Source: Kaistella flava (ex Peng et al. 2021) (GTDB taxonomy: Bacteria; Bacteroidota; Bacteroidia; Flavobacteriales; Weeksellaceae). Taken from it: 64,000 nt of DNA. Shown in pieces: positions 1 to 9,888 of the stretch. Positions within the stretch are counted from its first letter, which is position 1. Each line of letters opens with the position of its first letter. The translations under genes and the position numbers were made by a program. The DNA is taken from assembly GCF_015191005.1 (NCBI RefSeq), contig NZ_CP040442.1:1922001-1986000 (forward strand), given 5' to 3'. The notes under the pieces are model-generated. The model saw only the letters and a list, made by a program, of their open reading frames with translations. It searched no databases and had not been told where the DNA came from.

Positions 1-630
1 ACAATAGAAGATAATCCAGCGAACACATCCAACATAATTCATAATTTCACAACTAATGGATTAGTAAGTTCATTTTATACTTTTGAATCTGCTAATCTGA
101 ATGCTGCTGATGGAAATACCACTTATGACGGTCTTACATTAACGAAGAGATTAAAAATTGAAACAGCAACTAAAATTAATTACAAAACAACATCTGTTTC
201 TACTTTGACACTTGTTTTTAATTCTGATTTTGCAAAAAAGATAAAATTAGATGGCTCGAATTATACTGCAGTTAATGGTGTTGTTATTATCCCTAATGTT
301 GCTGCGGGAGATCATTCAATTACGAAAGGAGACACAACGGATCTTTATTATATTAAAACAGAGTATGGAACTCTTGCGACAGGAAATACAGCTATAGCTG
401 AAACTAATATAAAAATTTATCCAAATCCTGTTACTGATTATGTAATGCTTTCAGTTCCGGAAAATGTTAAGATTGAGAATATCTCGATTTATAGTACTGC
501 TGGACAACTGGTAAAAACCTTTCAAGGTAAAGATCAAAAGATCAATTTAAGTAACTTAAAATCTGGTCTGTATATTATGAATGTTAAATCTAATAACGGT
601 TCCCAACAATTTAAAATAATTAAAAAATAA
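1..630 (+). CDS. Secreted protein with T9SS sorting domain (5' end missing)
   Basis: The reading frame is open from base 1, so the gene starts outside the window and only its last 209 codons are seen. The final ~75 residues form a type A T9SS C-terminal sorting domain (IKIYPNPVTDYV near its start, then GQLVKTF and SGLYIMNVKS), so the protein is exported and anchored or released at the cell surface. Upstream of it the stretch TYDGLTLTKRLK resembles TFDGYSFTKRLK in the protein at 1156-1929, suggesting a shared beta-sandwich, perhaps carbohydrate-binding. The location beside pectate lyase and SusCD genes suggests a pectin-active enzyme, but its catalytic part is not visible, so the activity is unknown. 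Confidence 0.8.
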   Translation, partial: TIEDNPANTSNIIHNFTTNGLVSSFYTFESANLNAADGNTTYDGLTLTKRLKIETATKINYKTTSVSTLTLVFNSDFAKKIKLDGSNYTAVNGVVIIPNVAAGDHSITKGDTTDLYYIKTEYGTLATGNTAIAETNIKIYPNPVTDYVMLSVPENVKIENISIYSTAGQLVKTFQGKDQKINLSNLKSGLYIMNVKSNNGSQQFKIIKK

Positions 631-653
631 AGTAAGGATTAATTTTTAATTTG

Positions 654-683
654 AAGGATGGCAATAATTGTCATCCTTTTTTT
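654..683 (+). terminator. Rho-independent terminator of the leftmost gene
   Basis: A hairpin with arms AAGGATGGCAAT and ATTGTCATCCTT is followed by a run of T's. It begins 24 bases after the stop codon of the T9SS protein gene. Confidence 0.8.
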
Positions 684-1082
684 AACGAAATATTCGTAAT
701 ATAAATCCTTGGCCAATCAGATAATAAATGCATTAAACTAAATAGATGATTAGCTGTTTATATAGCCCATATTACAATTATCCAGAATTAGAGATAGTCA
801 ACTTTTAGAAAGAGATAAAGGATTTAGATTTACAAGAGAACGGTTCTTATGATTTAAATGTCCATTTACAACAGAAAGAAAATTTACACCAGACAATTAT
901 TAATATTTTAGCTTGGTGAAGCGGTTAAGTATGATTATTAAAAGTAGAAACCGTAGAGGAAATTTTGCTTATCCTACTCTATTTATTAACTACAATTTCA
1001 AATGAAGAAAGATCTTAAATCAAATTTAAATTGTCTGAAATCGATACATTATATCCGAAAACATCTGGCTAAAATTGAGAAC
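684..1082. other. Intergenic stretch without a recognised gene
   Basis: AT-rich DNA between two converging T9SS genes. Short stretches in two rightward frames look protein-like (around 805-920) but have no start codon and are broken by stops. This could be decayed coding sequence; no family could be recognised. Confidence 0.4.
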
Positions 1083-1118
1083 AAAAAAAAGAGCAACAAA
1101 AATAATTTGTTGCTCTTT
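1083..1118 (-). terminator. Rho-independent terminator of the 1156-1929 gene
   Basis: Arms AAAGAGCAACAAA and TTTGTTGCTCTTT enclose a 5-base loop. Read leftward, the hairpin is followed by eight U's. It lies 38 bases beyond the stop codon of the leftward gene. Confidence 0.85.
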
Positions 1119-1155
1119 ACAGTATTATGAAAAATTAATTGATAAAAAATTATCC

Positions 1156-1929
1156 TTATTTAACTAAAACTTTCTTCGAAGTAGAACCAGCTGCTGATTT
1201 CAAATTAACGATATAAAAACCGCTATTCAATTGAAAACTAGTATCGGATTTCGCATTTACAGATTTCACTAAAGAACCATTTGCCGTATAAACATCAATC
1301 TGGGTAGCTGATTTTAAATTATTTACAAAAACTTGATTTCCACTTGCAAATACGTTTGAGGTTGATTTAGTAACTGCAGCAGTTGCTAAAGTTGCAGTAG
1401 TTCCTACATTAGTAGCAGTAATCTGATAAACATTCATTGCCTGATCAGCTGCGATATAAATTCTTGTTGCTGAACCTGTATAAGTTGTCGTCGCAACCTG
1501 ACCTACTGTAGAATCATTATAAAGGAAAGACTTAATAACAGATGTACCGTTGGTTACATAAAGAGTACGGTCACCGCCACCTCCATTCTTGTACCAAATG
1601 GTGATGGTTGAATTCCCATTTACATCAAAATACATCGCTCTTTGAGTTGGCATCGCAAAATCTGTAGTTCCACCTGCATAACTTCCGCCGTTAAATTTTA
1701 ATCTTTTAGTAAAAGAATATCCATCGAAAGTTGCTGTATTGTTTTCCACAGCTCCCATCGTTGTGGTAGTTCCTGTAATAAATCCCAAGTTGTTCACTAC
1801 GGTTGGCGCAGCATAACCACCACTTACTGGCCATTCTGCATTACTGAAGTTCCAAGTCGTAGTTTGAGCATTCACGAACGCTGATGAAACCAACAGCGCG
1901 GTTAATAAAGAAAGTAATTTTTTTCTCAT
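1156..1929 (-). CDS. Secreted T9SS protein of the pectin regulon, function unknown
   Basis: A 257-residue protein with a signal peptide ending in ...VNAQ (about residue 21), a single beta-rich module at ~25-175, and a C-terminal T9SS sorting domain from ~190 (SGFYIVNLKS). The sorting domain closely resembles that of the CE8 methylesterase at 22089-25265. The module contains TFDGYSFTKRLK and an ITATN ending, a pattern often attached to pectinolytic enzymes in Bacteroidota. No catalytic motif was recognised, so it may be a carbohydrate-binding protein; this is inference. It has its own promoter with the LacI-type operator at 1975-1988, so it is expected to be induced by pectin products. It may also be a lyase of an unrecognised family. 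Confidence 0.75.
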   Translation of the reverse strand: MRKKLLSLLTALLVSSAFVNAQTTTWNFSNAEWPVSGGYAAPTVVNNLGFITGTTTTMGAVENNTATFDGYSFTKRLKFNGGSYAGGTTDFAMPTQRAMYFDVNGNSTITIWYKNGGGGDRTLYVTNGTSVIKSFLYNDSTVGQVATTTYTGSATRIYIAADQAMNVYQITATNVGTTATLATAAVTKSTSNVFASGNQVFVNNLKSATQIDVYTANGSLVKSVNAKSDTSFQLNSGFYIVNLKSAAGSTSKKVLVK

Positions 1930-1974
1930 GATTTAAAAATTTTAAGTTAATGATTTATATTATTTTACGATTAT

Positions 1975-2019
1975 TGCAATCGATTACACAAATGTATAAT
2001 TTATTTTAATTATAACAAA
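1975..2019 (-). promoter_or_regulatory. Promoter with LacI-type operator
   Basis: Read leftward: TTTG (2019-2016), 19 bases, the -7 box TACATTTG (1996-1989), and directly abutting it the operator TGTAATCGATTGCA (1988-1975). The same -7 plus operator string occurs at 21857-21878. A repressor bound here would cover the transcription start. Confidence 0.8.
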
Positions 2020-2059
2020 GTAAACAGTAGTGTTTTTCATAATGCGATTTTTGCTGGCT

Positions 2060-3385
2060 CTACTTTTTTTGAAATTTACCACTAAGAGCGTTTTTTTCCG
2101 CTTGGGCAGAAAAAATATAAAACCCACCTTTTAAACTAGCAATATTAATTTCGACTGGTACGGAAGCTTTAACATTGTGTTGAAGAGTCTTCAACAATTG
2201 ACCAGCCATTGAAAATATTTCAATAGTTACTTTTCCAGTAATTTTTACAGGGAAATAAAGATATAGCGAATTATCACTGACTCTACTTACAATTGATTTT
2301 GTAGCATTTGCTCCCGTTGTATTAATTCCTAAATTGGTACAGTTGCTTGGAGAAATAATACCCGAAGCTGTAACCTGCAATGTAGCGCCGGCGCCACACG
2401 TAGCATCTGTCAAAAACATTTCCACTTTATCTACGGGAATAGGTGTATAAGAATAGGTCGGCGCAGCGACTGTACCAATATTTGAGGGAGTTTTAAGAGA
2501 ATTTACAAAATTAATCGCAACAGTACCACCATCTCCAGGGTAATTAGTATAAACCGAGCCTATTTTTGCAAAATTCGTGTTCTCAACGTAACAGGTCGTA
2601 TTATTTACGCCTCCGCCTAATCCAATTGCTTTGGAGCCTGAAACAGAAGTCTTATAATAAGAACTCAAAATATGAAGTTCTGCATTTCTCGCTCTTGGCA
2701 TTCTTTCTTTTGCACCTTCACTCCAAAAACAATTTTGGAAGGTTATGCTGTAATGACCGTCTGAAGGTGCATCTGTGGCACTAGAACCTACCAAATTAGA
2801 AAATCGATGGTCATTTGAACCTCCAGAACCACCTGCGAGCGGCGGTTTTAAATAAGTGAATTTGCACCAGGAAACGGTAACATTATCAGATTTTCCTTTG
2901 ATATCAAAATTTCCATCTAAGCCATCTTGAAATTCACAATGATCTACCCATAAATTGGTGGCTCCATCTGCCGTTAGGTTATCCTTTCCATCAATATCAT
3001 ATGCTCCGGGTCCTACAAATATTAAATTTCGAATGATGATATTGTTTGAGCCTGATTTCAGATTGAGAATTCCTGCACCGGTGAACGTTTGATTTTCATT
3101 CACCAATTTTGCTCCAGGTAATCCGATGAGTGATTTGTTAGTGATAACAGCGCTAATTTGATTATTGATAGGAACGGTAATCGTACCAGATACCAAAATA
3201 ACTTTTGCTCCTGTTGAAGTTAAATTTGATTTTAAATCTGCAAATGTGGAAACCGTAACTGGCGTTGCAGAACCTCCTCCTGTAGTACCCGCAGCGAAAC
3301 CTTCTGGTGCAGCTAAAAAATAATTCTGGCTGTAGCTGAAAATGCAAAGCAATGATGTTAAGAAACTAAAAATATATTTTTTCAT
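2060..3385 (-). CDS. Pectate lyase, family PL1, with T9SS sorting domain
   Basis: A 441-residue secreted enzyme that cleaves polygalacturonate by beta-elimination, giving 4,5-unsaturated oligogalacturonides. A signal peptide ends near residue 19 (FSYSQ). The right-handed beta-helix carries the PL1 signatures: WVDHCEF at 146-152, calcium-binding acidic residues around 154-161 (DGLDGNFD), and RMPRAR at 228-233 containing the catalytic arginine. The last ~75 residues form a T9SS sorting domain (GGFYIFSAQAEK). The gene is downstream of susD in the same direction, but a hairpin at 3471-3521 separates them, so it may be read at a lower level or from its own promoter. No operator was found directly in front of it. 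Confidence 0.9.
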   Translation of the reverse strand: MKKYIFSFLTSLLCIFSYSQNYFLAAPEGFAAGTTGGGSATPVTVSTFADLKSNLTSTGAKVILVSGTITVPINNQISAVITNKSLIGLPGAKLVNENQTFTGAGILNLKSGSNNIIIRNLIFVGPGAYDIDGKDNLTADGATNLWVDHCEFQDGLDGNFDIKGKSDNVTVSWCKFTYLKPPLAGGSGGSNDHRFSNLVGSSATDAPSDGHYSITFQNCFWSEGAKERMPRARNAELHILSSYYKTSVSGSKAIGLGGGVNNTTCYVENTNFAKIGSVYTNYPGDGGTVAINFVNSLKTPSNIGTVAAPTYSYTPIPVDKVEMFLTDATCGAGATLQVTASGIISPSNCTNLGINTTGANATKSIVSRVSDNSLYLYFPVKITGKVTIEIFSMAGQLLKTLQHNVKASVPVEINIASLKGGFYIFSAQAEKNALSGKFQKK

Positions 3386-3470
3386 TTTTGAAAATTTTAA
3401 TGTTTATAATTGAAAGCACATTCTAAACGTAAGGTTGAAAGCTTTCATAAAAAAAATAAGAGTTCAACAT

Positions 3471-3521
3471 AAAAAAAAACTTGCCGACTTTAAAAAGAAT
3501 ATTTTAAAATAAGGCAAGTTT
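3471..3521 (-). terminator. Terminator or attenuator between susD and the pectate lyase gene
   Basis: Outer arms AAACTTGCC (3477-3485) and GGCAAGTTT (3513-3521) enclose a loop with further TTTAAAA/TTTTAAA pairing. Read leftward it ends in a run of U's (complement of the A-run at 3471-3479). Confidence 0.6.
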
Positions 3522-3543
3522 TCATTTATTTCATAAGGATAAT

Positions 3544-5331
3544 CTAGTACCCGAAGTCGTTCACGAGCAGACCATTGCTTCCATCTATAAACACTTGCCA
3601 TATTGGCCAGAATTGTTTAGTATCTGGATTGTTTCTGTATAAAGCAGCAATTTTAGAATCGGTAAGGGAAGTCCAGTCAACTGCAGTCCAACCAGTACCT
3701 GGATTTGTATCTTCTCCACGATTCAATCCGTAAATAATCAACGTTTCATTATCTGCTGCATATTTATAATACAGAACAGAAGGAACATTAGCATATCTGT
3801 CGGTACGGTTTTTCAGTTCTGTAAGTCTGGCTTTTGCATCTGCCATATTCGTTCCCAAAAGATTCCAACGGATTAGTGCAAGTTTACGCTCCATTTCTCC
3901 TGTGAACTCGAATTTATGTTCATCAACAATAGCATTGAACATGCTTTGTTTTGAAGTCAATGCATTGACATAATTCTCTACTTTCTCAGGTCTGTCTGCT
4001 GCAACAAAAGCACGGTTTCTAAGTTGTTTTAAATAAACTGCGGCCGAAGCAGGTCCCTCGATTTCATTTGCTGCTTCTGCAGCCATTAATAAAATCTCAG
4101 CATAGCGCATATAAATTTTATTCACACCATCATCATTGGTAGAGGTTACCATTCTGCTCATCCATTCAAAACGATATTTACCAAAATACCATCTGTTAAA
4201 TGCGCCTACTTCCTGTTTCGCTTTTCCTGCTACTGCAGTTCCCCATTTGTAAGGAACACAAGTTACATTTCGTCTCGTATCTTTTACATCGAAATCATAG
4301 AAAACGTTTGGTAGCGGACCACCTTGTCCACCTCTATTGCTGCCCATTTGCTGGTACTGATCATTGGTTGCATGGTTCACTGCAAATGTAAACAGAACAC
4401 GACCTCTTCCTGCATCAAAAGGTATTTCCCAAAGAGATTCGTTTCCTGCAGCGATTACTTCCTGATTATATTTTTTCCATAATCCTTCGAAAGTAGGATC
4501 TAATTTAGCAGATCCACTATTAATGATATCTCTACATTCCTGTAAAGCAAGAGGATACATTTTAGCAACAGATAATTCTGGGTCTGTACTTCTTCTAATA
4601 CCATCTGGATACTGTGAATAACCTGAAGCTGCCAAAGCAATTCTTGCTCTTAACCCTTTTACAAAGGCTTTATTAATTCGTTCCACTGATGCTGTTGCTG
4701 CATTACCGTTTGGCCACGGCACCAAAGTTTCTGCTTCTGCTAGATCTGCCAAAAGTTGCTTATAGATAACATCTCTGCTTGATTTCGCCATATAAACCGT
4801 TTCGGTAGTAATAGGCTCAAACCTTGCTGGAACATCGCCCCAACCTTTAACTAAATCTGAATAATAAACAGCTCTTAAAGCGAGTGCTTCTCCTAAAAGA
4901 TAACCCAAATCTGAACCGGGTGTAGGATTACCATATTTGCGTAAACCTCTGATGCAAAGATTGGCTCTTTCAATACCTGTATACATCATCGCCCAAACAT
5001 TATTAGTAGTGTTCATTTGGCTGTTATTGCGTTTGGTATCATAAACACATAAATCTGCATTGTCATTAGAGGTCGATTCAGATGAATTATACCATTCAAT
5101 ATCGGTGTTCATTCCATAAAACGGAATCCATCTTCCTCTGTAAGAATTGGTTTCAGCGATAGGAATCTTAATACCATCAACTGCCCCTTTTGCAAGATCA
5201 ACGTTGGAGAATATAACAGCTTCTGATAAAGATGACGGCGCGTCTACAGTAAGCAAATCATCCCCTATCCTGTTGCACGAAAGCACAGTCAAAGACAAAA
5301 GCAGGATCGAAAGTTTTATTGTTATTTTCAT
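3544..5331 (-). CDS. SusD/RagB family glycan-binding lipoprotein
   Basis: A 595-residue outer-membrane lipoprotein that caps a SusC-type transporter and captures oligosaccharides at the surface. The lipobox LTVLSC places the acylated cysteine at residue 19. The N-terminal helical part has the usual SusD layout (for example WAMMYTGIERANLCIRGL, ~113-130), and the C-terminal part carries the common MRYAEILLMAAEAANE signature (~410). It lies 42 bases after susC and belongs to the operon GH28-susC-susD started from the operator promoter at 9889-9931. From context the ligand is likely an oligogalacturonide. Confidence 0.93.
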   Translation of the reverse strand: MKITIKLSILLLSLTVLSCNRIGDDLLTVDAPSSLSEAVIFSNVDLAKGAVDGIKIPIAETNSYRGRWIPFYGMNTDIEWYNSSESTSNDNADLCVYDTKRNNSQMNTTNNVWAMMYTGIERANLCIRGLRKYGNPTPGSDLGYLLGEALALRAVYYSDLVKGWGDVPARFEPITTETVYMAKSSRDVIYKQLLADLAEAETLVPWPNGNAATASVERINKAFVKGLRARIALAASGYSQYPDGIRRSTDPELSVAKMYPLALQECRDIINSGSAKLDPTFEGLWKKYNQEVIAAGNESLWEIPFDAGRGRVLFTFAVNHATNDQYQQMGSNRGGQGGPLPNVFYDFDVKDTRRNVTCVPYKWGTAVAGKAKQEVGAFNRWYFGKYRFEWMSRMVTSTNDDGVNKIYMRYAEILLMAAEAANEIEGPASAAVYLKQLRNRAFVAADRPEKVENYVNALTSKQSMFNAIVDEHKFEFTGEMERKLALIRWNLLGTNMADAKARLTELKNRTDRYANVPSVLYYKYAADNETLIIYGLNRGEDTNPGTGWTAVDWTSLTDSKIAALYRNNPDTKQFWPIWQVFIDGSNGLLVNDFGY

Positions 5332-5373
5332 TATTTTAAAATTTTAATAAGATCAATTATTTATAGTAGGCGA

Positions 5374-8300
5374 TTAGAAATTAAGATTAACTCCGAATAC
5401 CACCTGGCGACTTCTTGGGAATCCTGAGTAATCTACTCCTGGCGTCATAGGCGTCTGTCTTCTGGTAGAAACTTCAGGATCCTGACCTGAATATTTAGTA
5501 ATTACGAAAACATTATATCCTGAGGCGTACAGTCTGATTTTGGTAAGACTGATACTTCTGACGAAACTCTCTGGAAGTGAGTATCCTAAAGTAACAGTAT
5601 TTAATCTTAAGAAAGAACCATCTTCTACAGCCCAATCGCTAAATACATATCTCGGCATATATGGAGACCACATTGTAGTTCCCGCATTGAGTGCAGCTAA
5701 AGCTGCAGGATCAGTAACCAGATTTCCTGAGGAGTCCATATTAGTCCAACGTAGTCCGTCTGCCATTTCGGTACTCAAATTTCTATACTGTCCGCTAGGA
5801 GAAGATTGAGGGGAGGTACTGAATTCAATTTTATTAGCATTATAGATATCATTCCCGACGCTCCAGTTAAAAGCTGCAGAAAGATCAAAATTCTTAACAG
5901 TTGCATTCAATGTGAAACCTCCTGTATTTTTGGGGTTTGCATTACCAATAACGGTACGGTCATTAATATCTACAATACCATCACCATTAATATCTTTCAA
6001 TTTCATAGAACCAGGTTTTACAGCACCTACAACAGATGAAGCATTTGCTACTCCTGCTTTCAGCGTATAAACTCCATTATTATAGTTGAAATCAGAAACT
6101 TCATATCGTCCATCATTCTTATATCCATACATCGTTCCTAATGGAATTCCTACGTTTACCAAATAATCTGTTCCGATGGCAGAGGCCCAGTTAGAAGACT
6201 GTGCCCAATCATCTAGACCATGTCCAAGCGAATTGATATTATTTTTGTTAAATGAAATATTGAAACCCATGCTTAAAGAGTAGTCTGCTTTTCTAATAGC
6301 GTCAACATTGATGGTCGTTTCAATACCCTTATTTTGGGTTTCACCCATATTTCTCCACTGTCCATCATAACCAGTTCCCGGAGTTGGGAAAGGAATTAAA
6401 AGGTCTTTGGTAATATTTTTATAAACCTCTACAGATCCATTAATTCTACCTCCAAAAAATTCATAATCCAAACCGACATTTTCTGAAGTAGTCGTTTCCC
6501 ATTTCAACTCGGGATTTGCCATAATTTTTGCTGCAGCCCAATAACTACTCACACCGTTGATCCAGGAATTTGGGGTAGATTGGAAAAGCTGTACAGTTTG
6601 TCCTGTAGGGATTCCGTTGTTTCCAGCCTGACCGTAGCTGGCTCTAAGTTTAAGTAATTTAATCCAGGTAACATCATTTAAGAAGTTTTCCTGATTCATT
6701 TTCCAGCCCACTGCTAAGGAAGGGAAATAACCCCATTTATTGTCTCCTAAAAATTTACTGGATCCATCTGCTCTGAAAGTTGCTGTTAACAGATACTTGT
6801 TGAACAAATCATAATTTAAACGACCAAAGAAAGAAAGCATTCTGTCATCTGGTAAATAAACGTTTTCAAGAGTCTGATATTTTGACTGTGAAGTTAAATG
6901 CACAACATCATCAAATGAGAAATATTTAGGAAAACCGTAATTAACAGAAGTCAATACATTTGAGGTGAAATTATTATATTCCTGTCCTACCATCATCTTT
7001 AAAGAATGACTGTCTCCCAGAATTTTTTTGAAATCATAGGTCAAAGTATTGGCAAAACGAACGGTTTGGTTTTCTGTATTTCCAAAAATAAGAGCAGGAA
7101 CTCCCTGATAATTTGCCGGTGCATTATTTCTAACAAAATAGGTTGATCTACCATAATATCGATAATCCTGAAATCTGTAGAAGTCCATTCCTAAGTTAGA
7201 CTGGAATTTCAGATTCTTAATAGGGCTCCATCCCAAACCTCCCTGAATGGTGTAGTTTTTTTTGTTTTGTGTGCGGTCGTTATCAGCTACGGCAACATAA
7301 GGATTAACAAGATAACCTGCTACTGCTTCATCGGTATCATCCGTCGTAAGTGCCGGAATATCAATTGGCGAATAACCTACACTGTGACGAAGTCTTCCGT
7401 CGGTATTTGAGAATTCTTTCTGCTCATTAGCACCACTTCCGTTAACATCTGTATTTGAATATCTAAAAGTTACCGATAAATCTACATTGTTGGTCGGTTT
7501 ATTTTTAAGGTTCATCGTGATATTGTCCCTTCTATAACCTGAGCCAATCATAATACCGTTATCATTATATCTTGCAAAGTTAAGGCTGTAACTTGTTTTG
7601 TCAGTTCCACCTCTGATTCCTAAATCATTACTGTGAACGACTCCTGTGTTTCCATAAATCCTCTTCTGCCAATTCATAGGTTCATAATCTTTATACTGAT
7701 CGATCTGATTGAACGGAAGAAAATACTTGTTATAAGTAGTTGCTACATTTCCTAAGAGTAATGCATTTTCATATTGCCATTTTGCGTAGTCATAAGGAGA
7801 TAAGACATCAATTTCTTTTGCCAGGAATTTATACCCAGTAAAGGAATTAAACGTTCCTGTAATCTTTCCATTTTTTGCCCCTTTTGTAGTAATCAGAACA
7901 ACTCCGTAAGCTCCTCTGGATCCATATATCGCTGTAGAAGAAGCATCCTTTAAGACGGTAATACTTTCGATATCAGAAGGAGAAACTTCACTCATCCCGC
8001 TTACCGGGAAACCATCTACAATAATTAGTGGTGAACTGTCTTGTGTGATAGAACCACCACCGCGAACTTTCAAATTGATTTCTGCATCAGGAGATCCTTC
8101 AGAAGAGGTTACCTGAACACCCGCAATTTTTCCCGTTAATGCTTCTGCAATATTAGATACCGGTACCTGTCTAAGTGCATTTCCACTCACTGTTGCTACA
8201 GATCCGGTTACATCACTTTTCTTTGCGGTACCATAACCAATCATCACTACTTCCTGAATGTCTTTCGTACGGGTAGCAGTATCTCTAACAACTTTTTTGG

Positions 8301-8388
8301 TCTGGCCTTGTAATCCATGCGCACCAAGTAAAGCACATACCGCAATGGTATATTTAATTCTTGGAGTTAGTAAACTTTTGTATTTCAT
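5374..8388 (-). CDS. SusC/RagA family TonB-dependent outer-membrane transporter
   Basis: A 1004-residue TonB-dependent transporter that imports oligosaccharides with its SusD partner. After a signal peptide (ending near GLQGQ, residue 29) comes a short segment (IQEVVMIGYGTAKKSD), then the plug domain with VRGGGSI and the SPLIIVDGFPVSG signature (~120-135), then a beta-barrel ending in ...VVFGVNLNF. The carboxypeptidase-regulatory-like domain that precedes the plug in many SusC proteins is absent, so this is the shorter form. The gene begins 8 bases after the GH28 gene. Pectin oligomers are the probable substrate by context. Confidence 0.93.
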   Translation of the reverse strand: MKYKSLLTPRIKYTIAVCALLGAHGLQGQTKKVVRDTATRTKDIQEVVMIGYGTAKKSDVTGSVATVSGNALRQVPVSNIAEALTGKIAGVQVTSSEGSPDAEINLKVRGGGSITQDSSPLIIVDGFPVSGMSEVSPSDIESITVLKDASSTAIYGSRGAYGVVLITTKGAKNGKITGTFNSFTGYKFLAKEIDVLSPYDYAKWQYENALLLGNVATTYNKYFLPFNQIDQYKDYEPMNWQKRIYGNTGVVHSNDLGIRGGTDKTSYSLNFARYNDNGIMIGSGYRRDNITMNLKNKPTNNVDLSVTFRYSNTDVNGSGANEQKEFSNTDGRLRHSVGYSPIDIPALTTDDTDEAVAGYLVNPYVAVADNDRTQNKKNYTIQGGLGWSPIKNLKFQSNLGMDFYRFQDYRYYGRSTYFVRNNAPANYQGVPALIFGNTENQTVRFANTLTYDFKKILGDSHSLKMMVGQEYNNFTSNVLTSVNYGFPKYFSFDDVVHLTSQSKYQTLENVYLPDDRMLSFFGRLNYDLFNKYLLTATFRADGSSKFLGDNKWGYFPSLAVGWKMNQENFLNDVTWIKLLKLRASYGQAGNNGIPTGQTVQLFQSTPNSWINGVSSYWAAAKIMANPELKWETTTSENVGLDYEFFGGRINGSVEVYKNITKDLLIPFPTPGTGYDGQWRNMGETQNKGIETTINVDAIRKADYSLSMGFNISFNKNNINSLGHGLDDWAQSSNWASAIGTDYLVNVGIPLGTMYGYKNDGRYEVSDFNYNNGVYTLKAGVANASSVVGAVKPGSMKLKDINGDGIVDINDRTVIGNANPKNTGGFTLNATVKNFDLSAAFNWSVGNDIYNANKIEFSTSPQSSPSGQYRNLSTEMADGLRWTNMDSSGNLVTDPAALAALNAGTTMWSPYMPRYVFSDWAVEDGSFLRLNTVTLGYSLPESFVRSISLTKIRLYASGYNVFVITKYSGQDPEVSTRRQTPMTPGVDYSGFPRSRQVVFGVNLNF

Positions 8389-8396
8389 AATTTACA

Positions 8397-9878
8397 TTAA
8401 TTTGATGATGGTATAACGATTTTTTTATTGTTGATATAGGTGTTGATGATCTTCAAATTATCAACATTTTTTATCATGAAATTTTCTTTTACTTTATCTA
8501 TTCTTACATTTTTGAATGTAATATTTTCTATTTTAGAATTTGGGAGACCCTCTGCAAAAATTGCGTACTTACCACCATTTTTAACTGTAACATCTTCCAG
8601 AAGTATATTTCTGATCTGTGGGATTGCATCTCCTTTGCGGTTAGAATAATCCTTATAATCCATCGTTATGTGCAGTACTGCTTCCTTCACTTCTCCGACC
8701 GTAATTTTTTTAACATAAAGTCCATCTACAGTACCACCACGAACTGAATTTGTTTTTAATCGGATTGCTCTGTCAAGTTGTGGACTGTCCATAAAGCAGT
8801 TGTACACGAAAACGTTTTTAACTCCAGCAGACATTTCACTCCCGATAACAACTCCACCATGTCCATCAATCATTTTGCAATCTCTTACAATTACATTTTC
8901 GGTCATAATACCAACTCTTCTCCCTTCAGCATCACGACCTGCTTTTATAGCAATACAGTCGTCTCCAGTGTTAAAAGTTGTATTTTTAATGATAACATTT
9001 TTAGAATATTCAGGATCGCAACCATCATTGTTGGGTCCGTGACTTTTAATATTCACGCCATCAACAGTTACATAATTTGATTTAAAAGGATGAATAATCC
9101 AGAACGGTGCGTTGATAATTGTTACATCTTTAATTAAAACATTTTCACATTCGAAAGGCTCAATGAAACTAGATCTTAAATAATGTCCGTTCCCGAAAAT
9201 CCGCTGTGCAACAGGAACATTTTTATCTGCCATCTCCATTAAGGCCGGTAAATTATTTTTGTCAAGCTGGCTAGGGTCACCTGTACGATAACCGTTTGTA
9301 CCTTCCGAAGTTTTCCCTTTCCAAGGCCACCAATTTTCAGCACTTGCTTGCCCGTTTAAAATTCCTTTTCCTGTTACGGCAATATTTTTCTTATTTTTCG
9401 CATAAATTAAAGGCGAATAGTTCATCAGTTCCATTCCCTCGAAGGAAGTATGAACCAGCGGATAATAATCTTGTGGATTAGTACTGAATAAAAGCTCAGC
9501 ACCTTCTGCGATATGTAAGTTTACATTATTTTCTAAATGAATGGGTCCAGTCAAATATTTTCCAGCAGGAACTAAAACTTTACCGCCACCATTCTTTGAA
9601 CTAGTTTCGATTGCTTTTTTGATGCTGGCTGTTGCCATTGTTTTACCATCAGCTACAGCACCGAAATCCAGTATATTGTATACTTTATTTTTAAAGACAG
9701 GCTCTTTAATAGTTTTTTCAATTGCAAGCATCTGCTCCATTGGAAAATTATCCCCAAAATCTGCAGTGACCGCGTTTTTGGGTGTGCAAGAATTAGCAAT
9801 CATTCCACTACACAAAATAGCGAAAACGAAGAGATAACTCTTTCTAAAATTGGTCGTAACCACATTCAAATGTTTCAT
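8397..9878 (-). CDS. Polygalacturonase-type glycoside hydrolase, GH28, lipoprotein
   Basis: A 493-residue enzyme expected to hydrolyse galacturonic acid linkages in pectin fragments. The GH28 signatures are present: NNDGCDP (~283-289), DDC (~306), GHGG (~339) and RLK (~373), supplying the catalytic aspartates. The start is placed at ATG 9878, because upstream codons would run through the operator and -7 box at 9889-9908. From this start there is a lipoprotein signal with lipobox ending IANSC (Cys31), so the enzyme is membrane-anchored, periplasmic or surface. It is first in the operon with susC and susD. An exo-acting specificity on oligomers is possible but cannot be read from the sequence. 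Confidence 0.9.
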   Translation of the reverse strand: MKHLNVVTTNFRKSYLFVFAILCSGMIANSCTPKNAVTADFGDNFPMEQMLAIEKTIKEPVFKNKVYNILDFGAVADGKTMATASIKKAIETSSKNGGGKVLVPAGKYLTGPIHLENNVNLHIAEGAELLFSTNPQDYYPLVHTSFEGMELMNYSPLIYAKNKKNIAVTGKGILNGQASAENWWPWKGKTSEGTNGYRTGDPSQLDKNNLPALMEMADKNVPVAQRIFGNGHYLRSSFIEPFECENVLIKDVTIINAPFWIIHPFKSNYVTVDGVNIKSHGPNNDGCDPEYSKNVIIKNTTFNTGDDCIAIKAGRDAEGRRVGIMTENVIVRDCKMIDGHGGVVIGSEMSAGVKNVFVYNCFMDSPQLDRAIRLKTNSVRGGTVDGLYVKKITVGEVKEAVLHITMDYKDYSNRKGDAIPQIRNILLEDVTVKNGGKYAIFAEGLPNSKIENITFKNVRIDKVKENFMIKNVDNLKIINTYINNKKIVIPSSN

Positions 9879-9888
9879 AATAAAATAA

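Noticed and set aside
684..1082. Possible gene remnants between the two T9SS genes
   Set aside because: Short protein-like stretches in shifting frames, without starts and without a recognised family.
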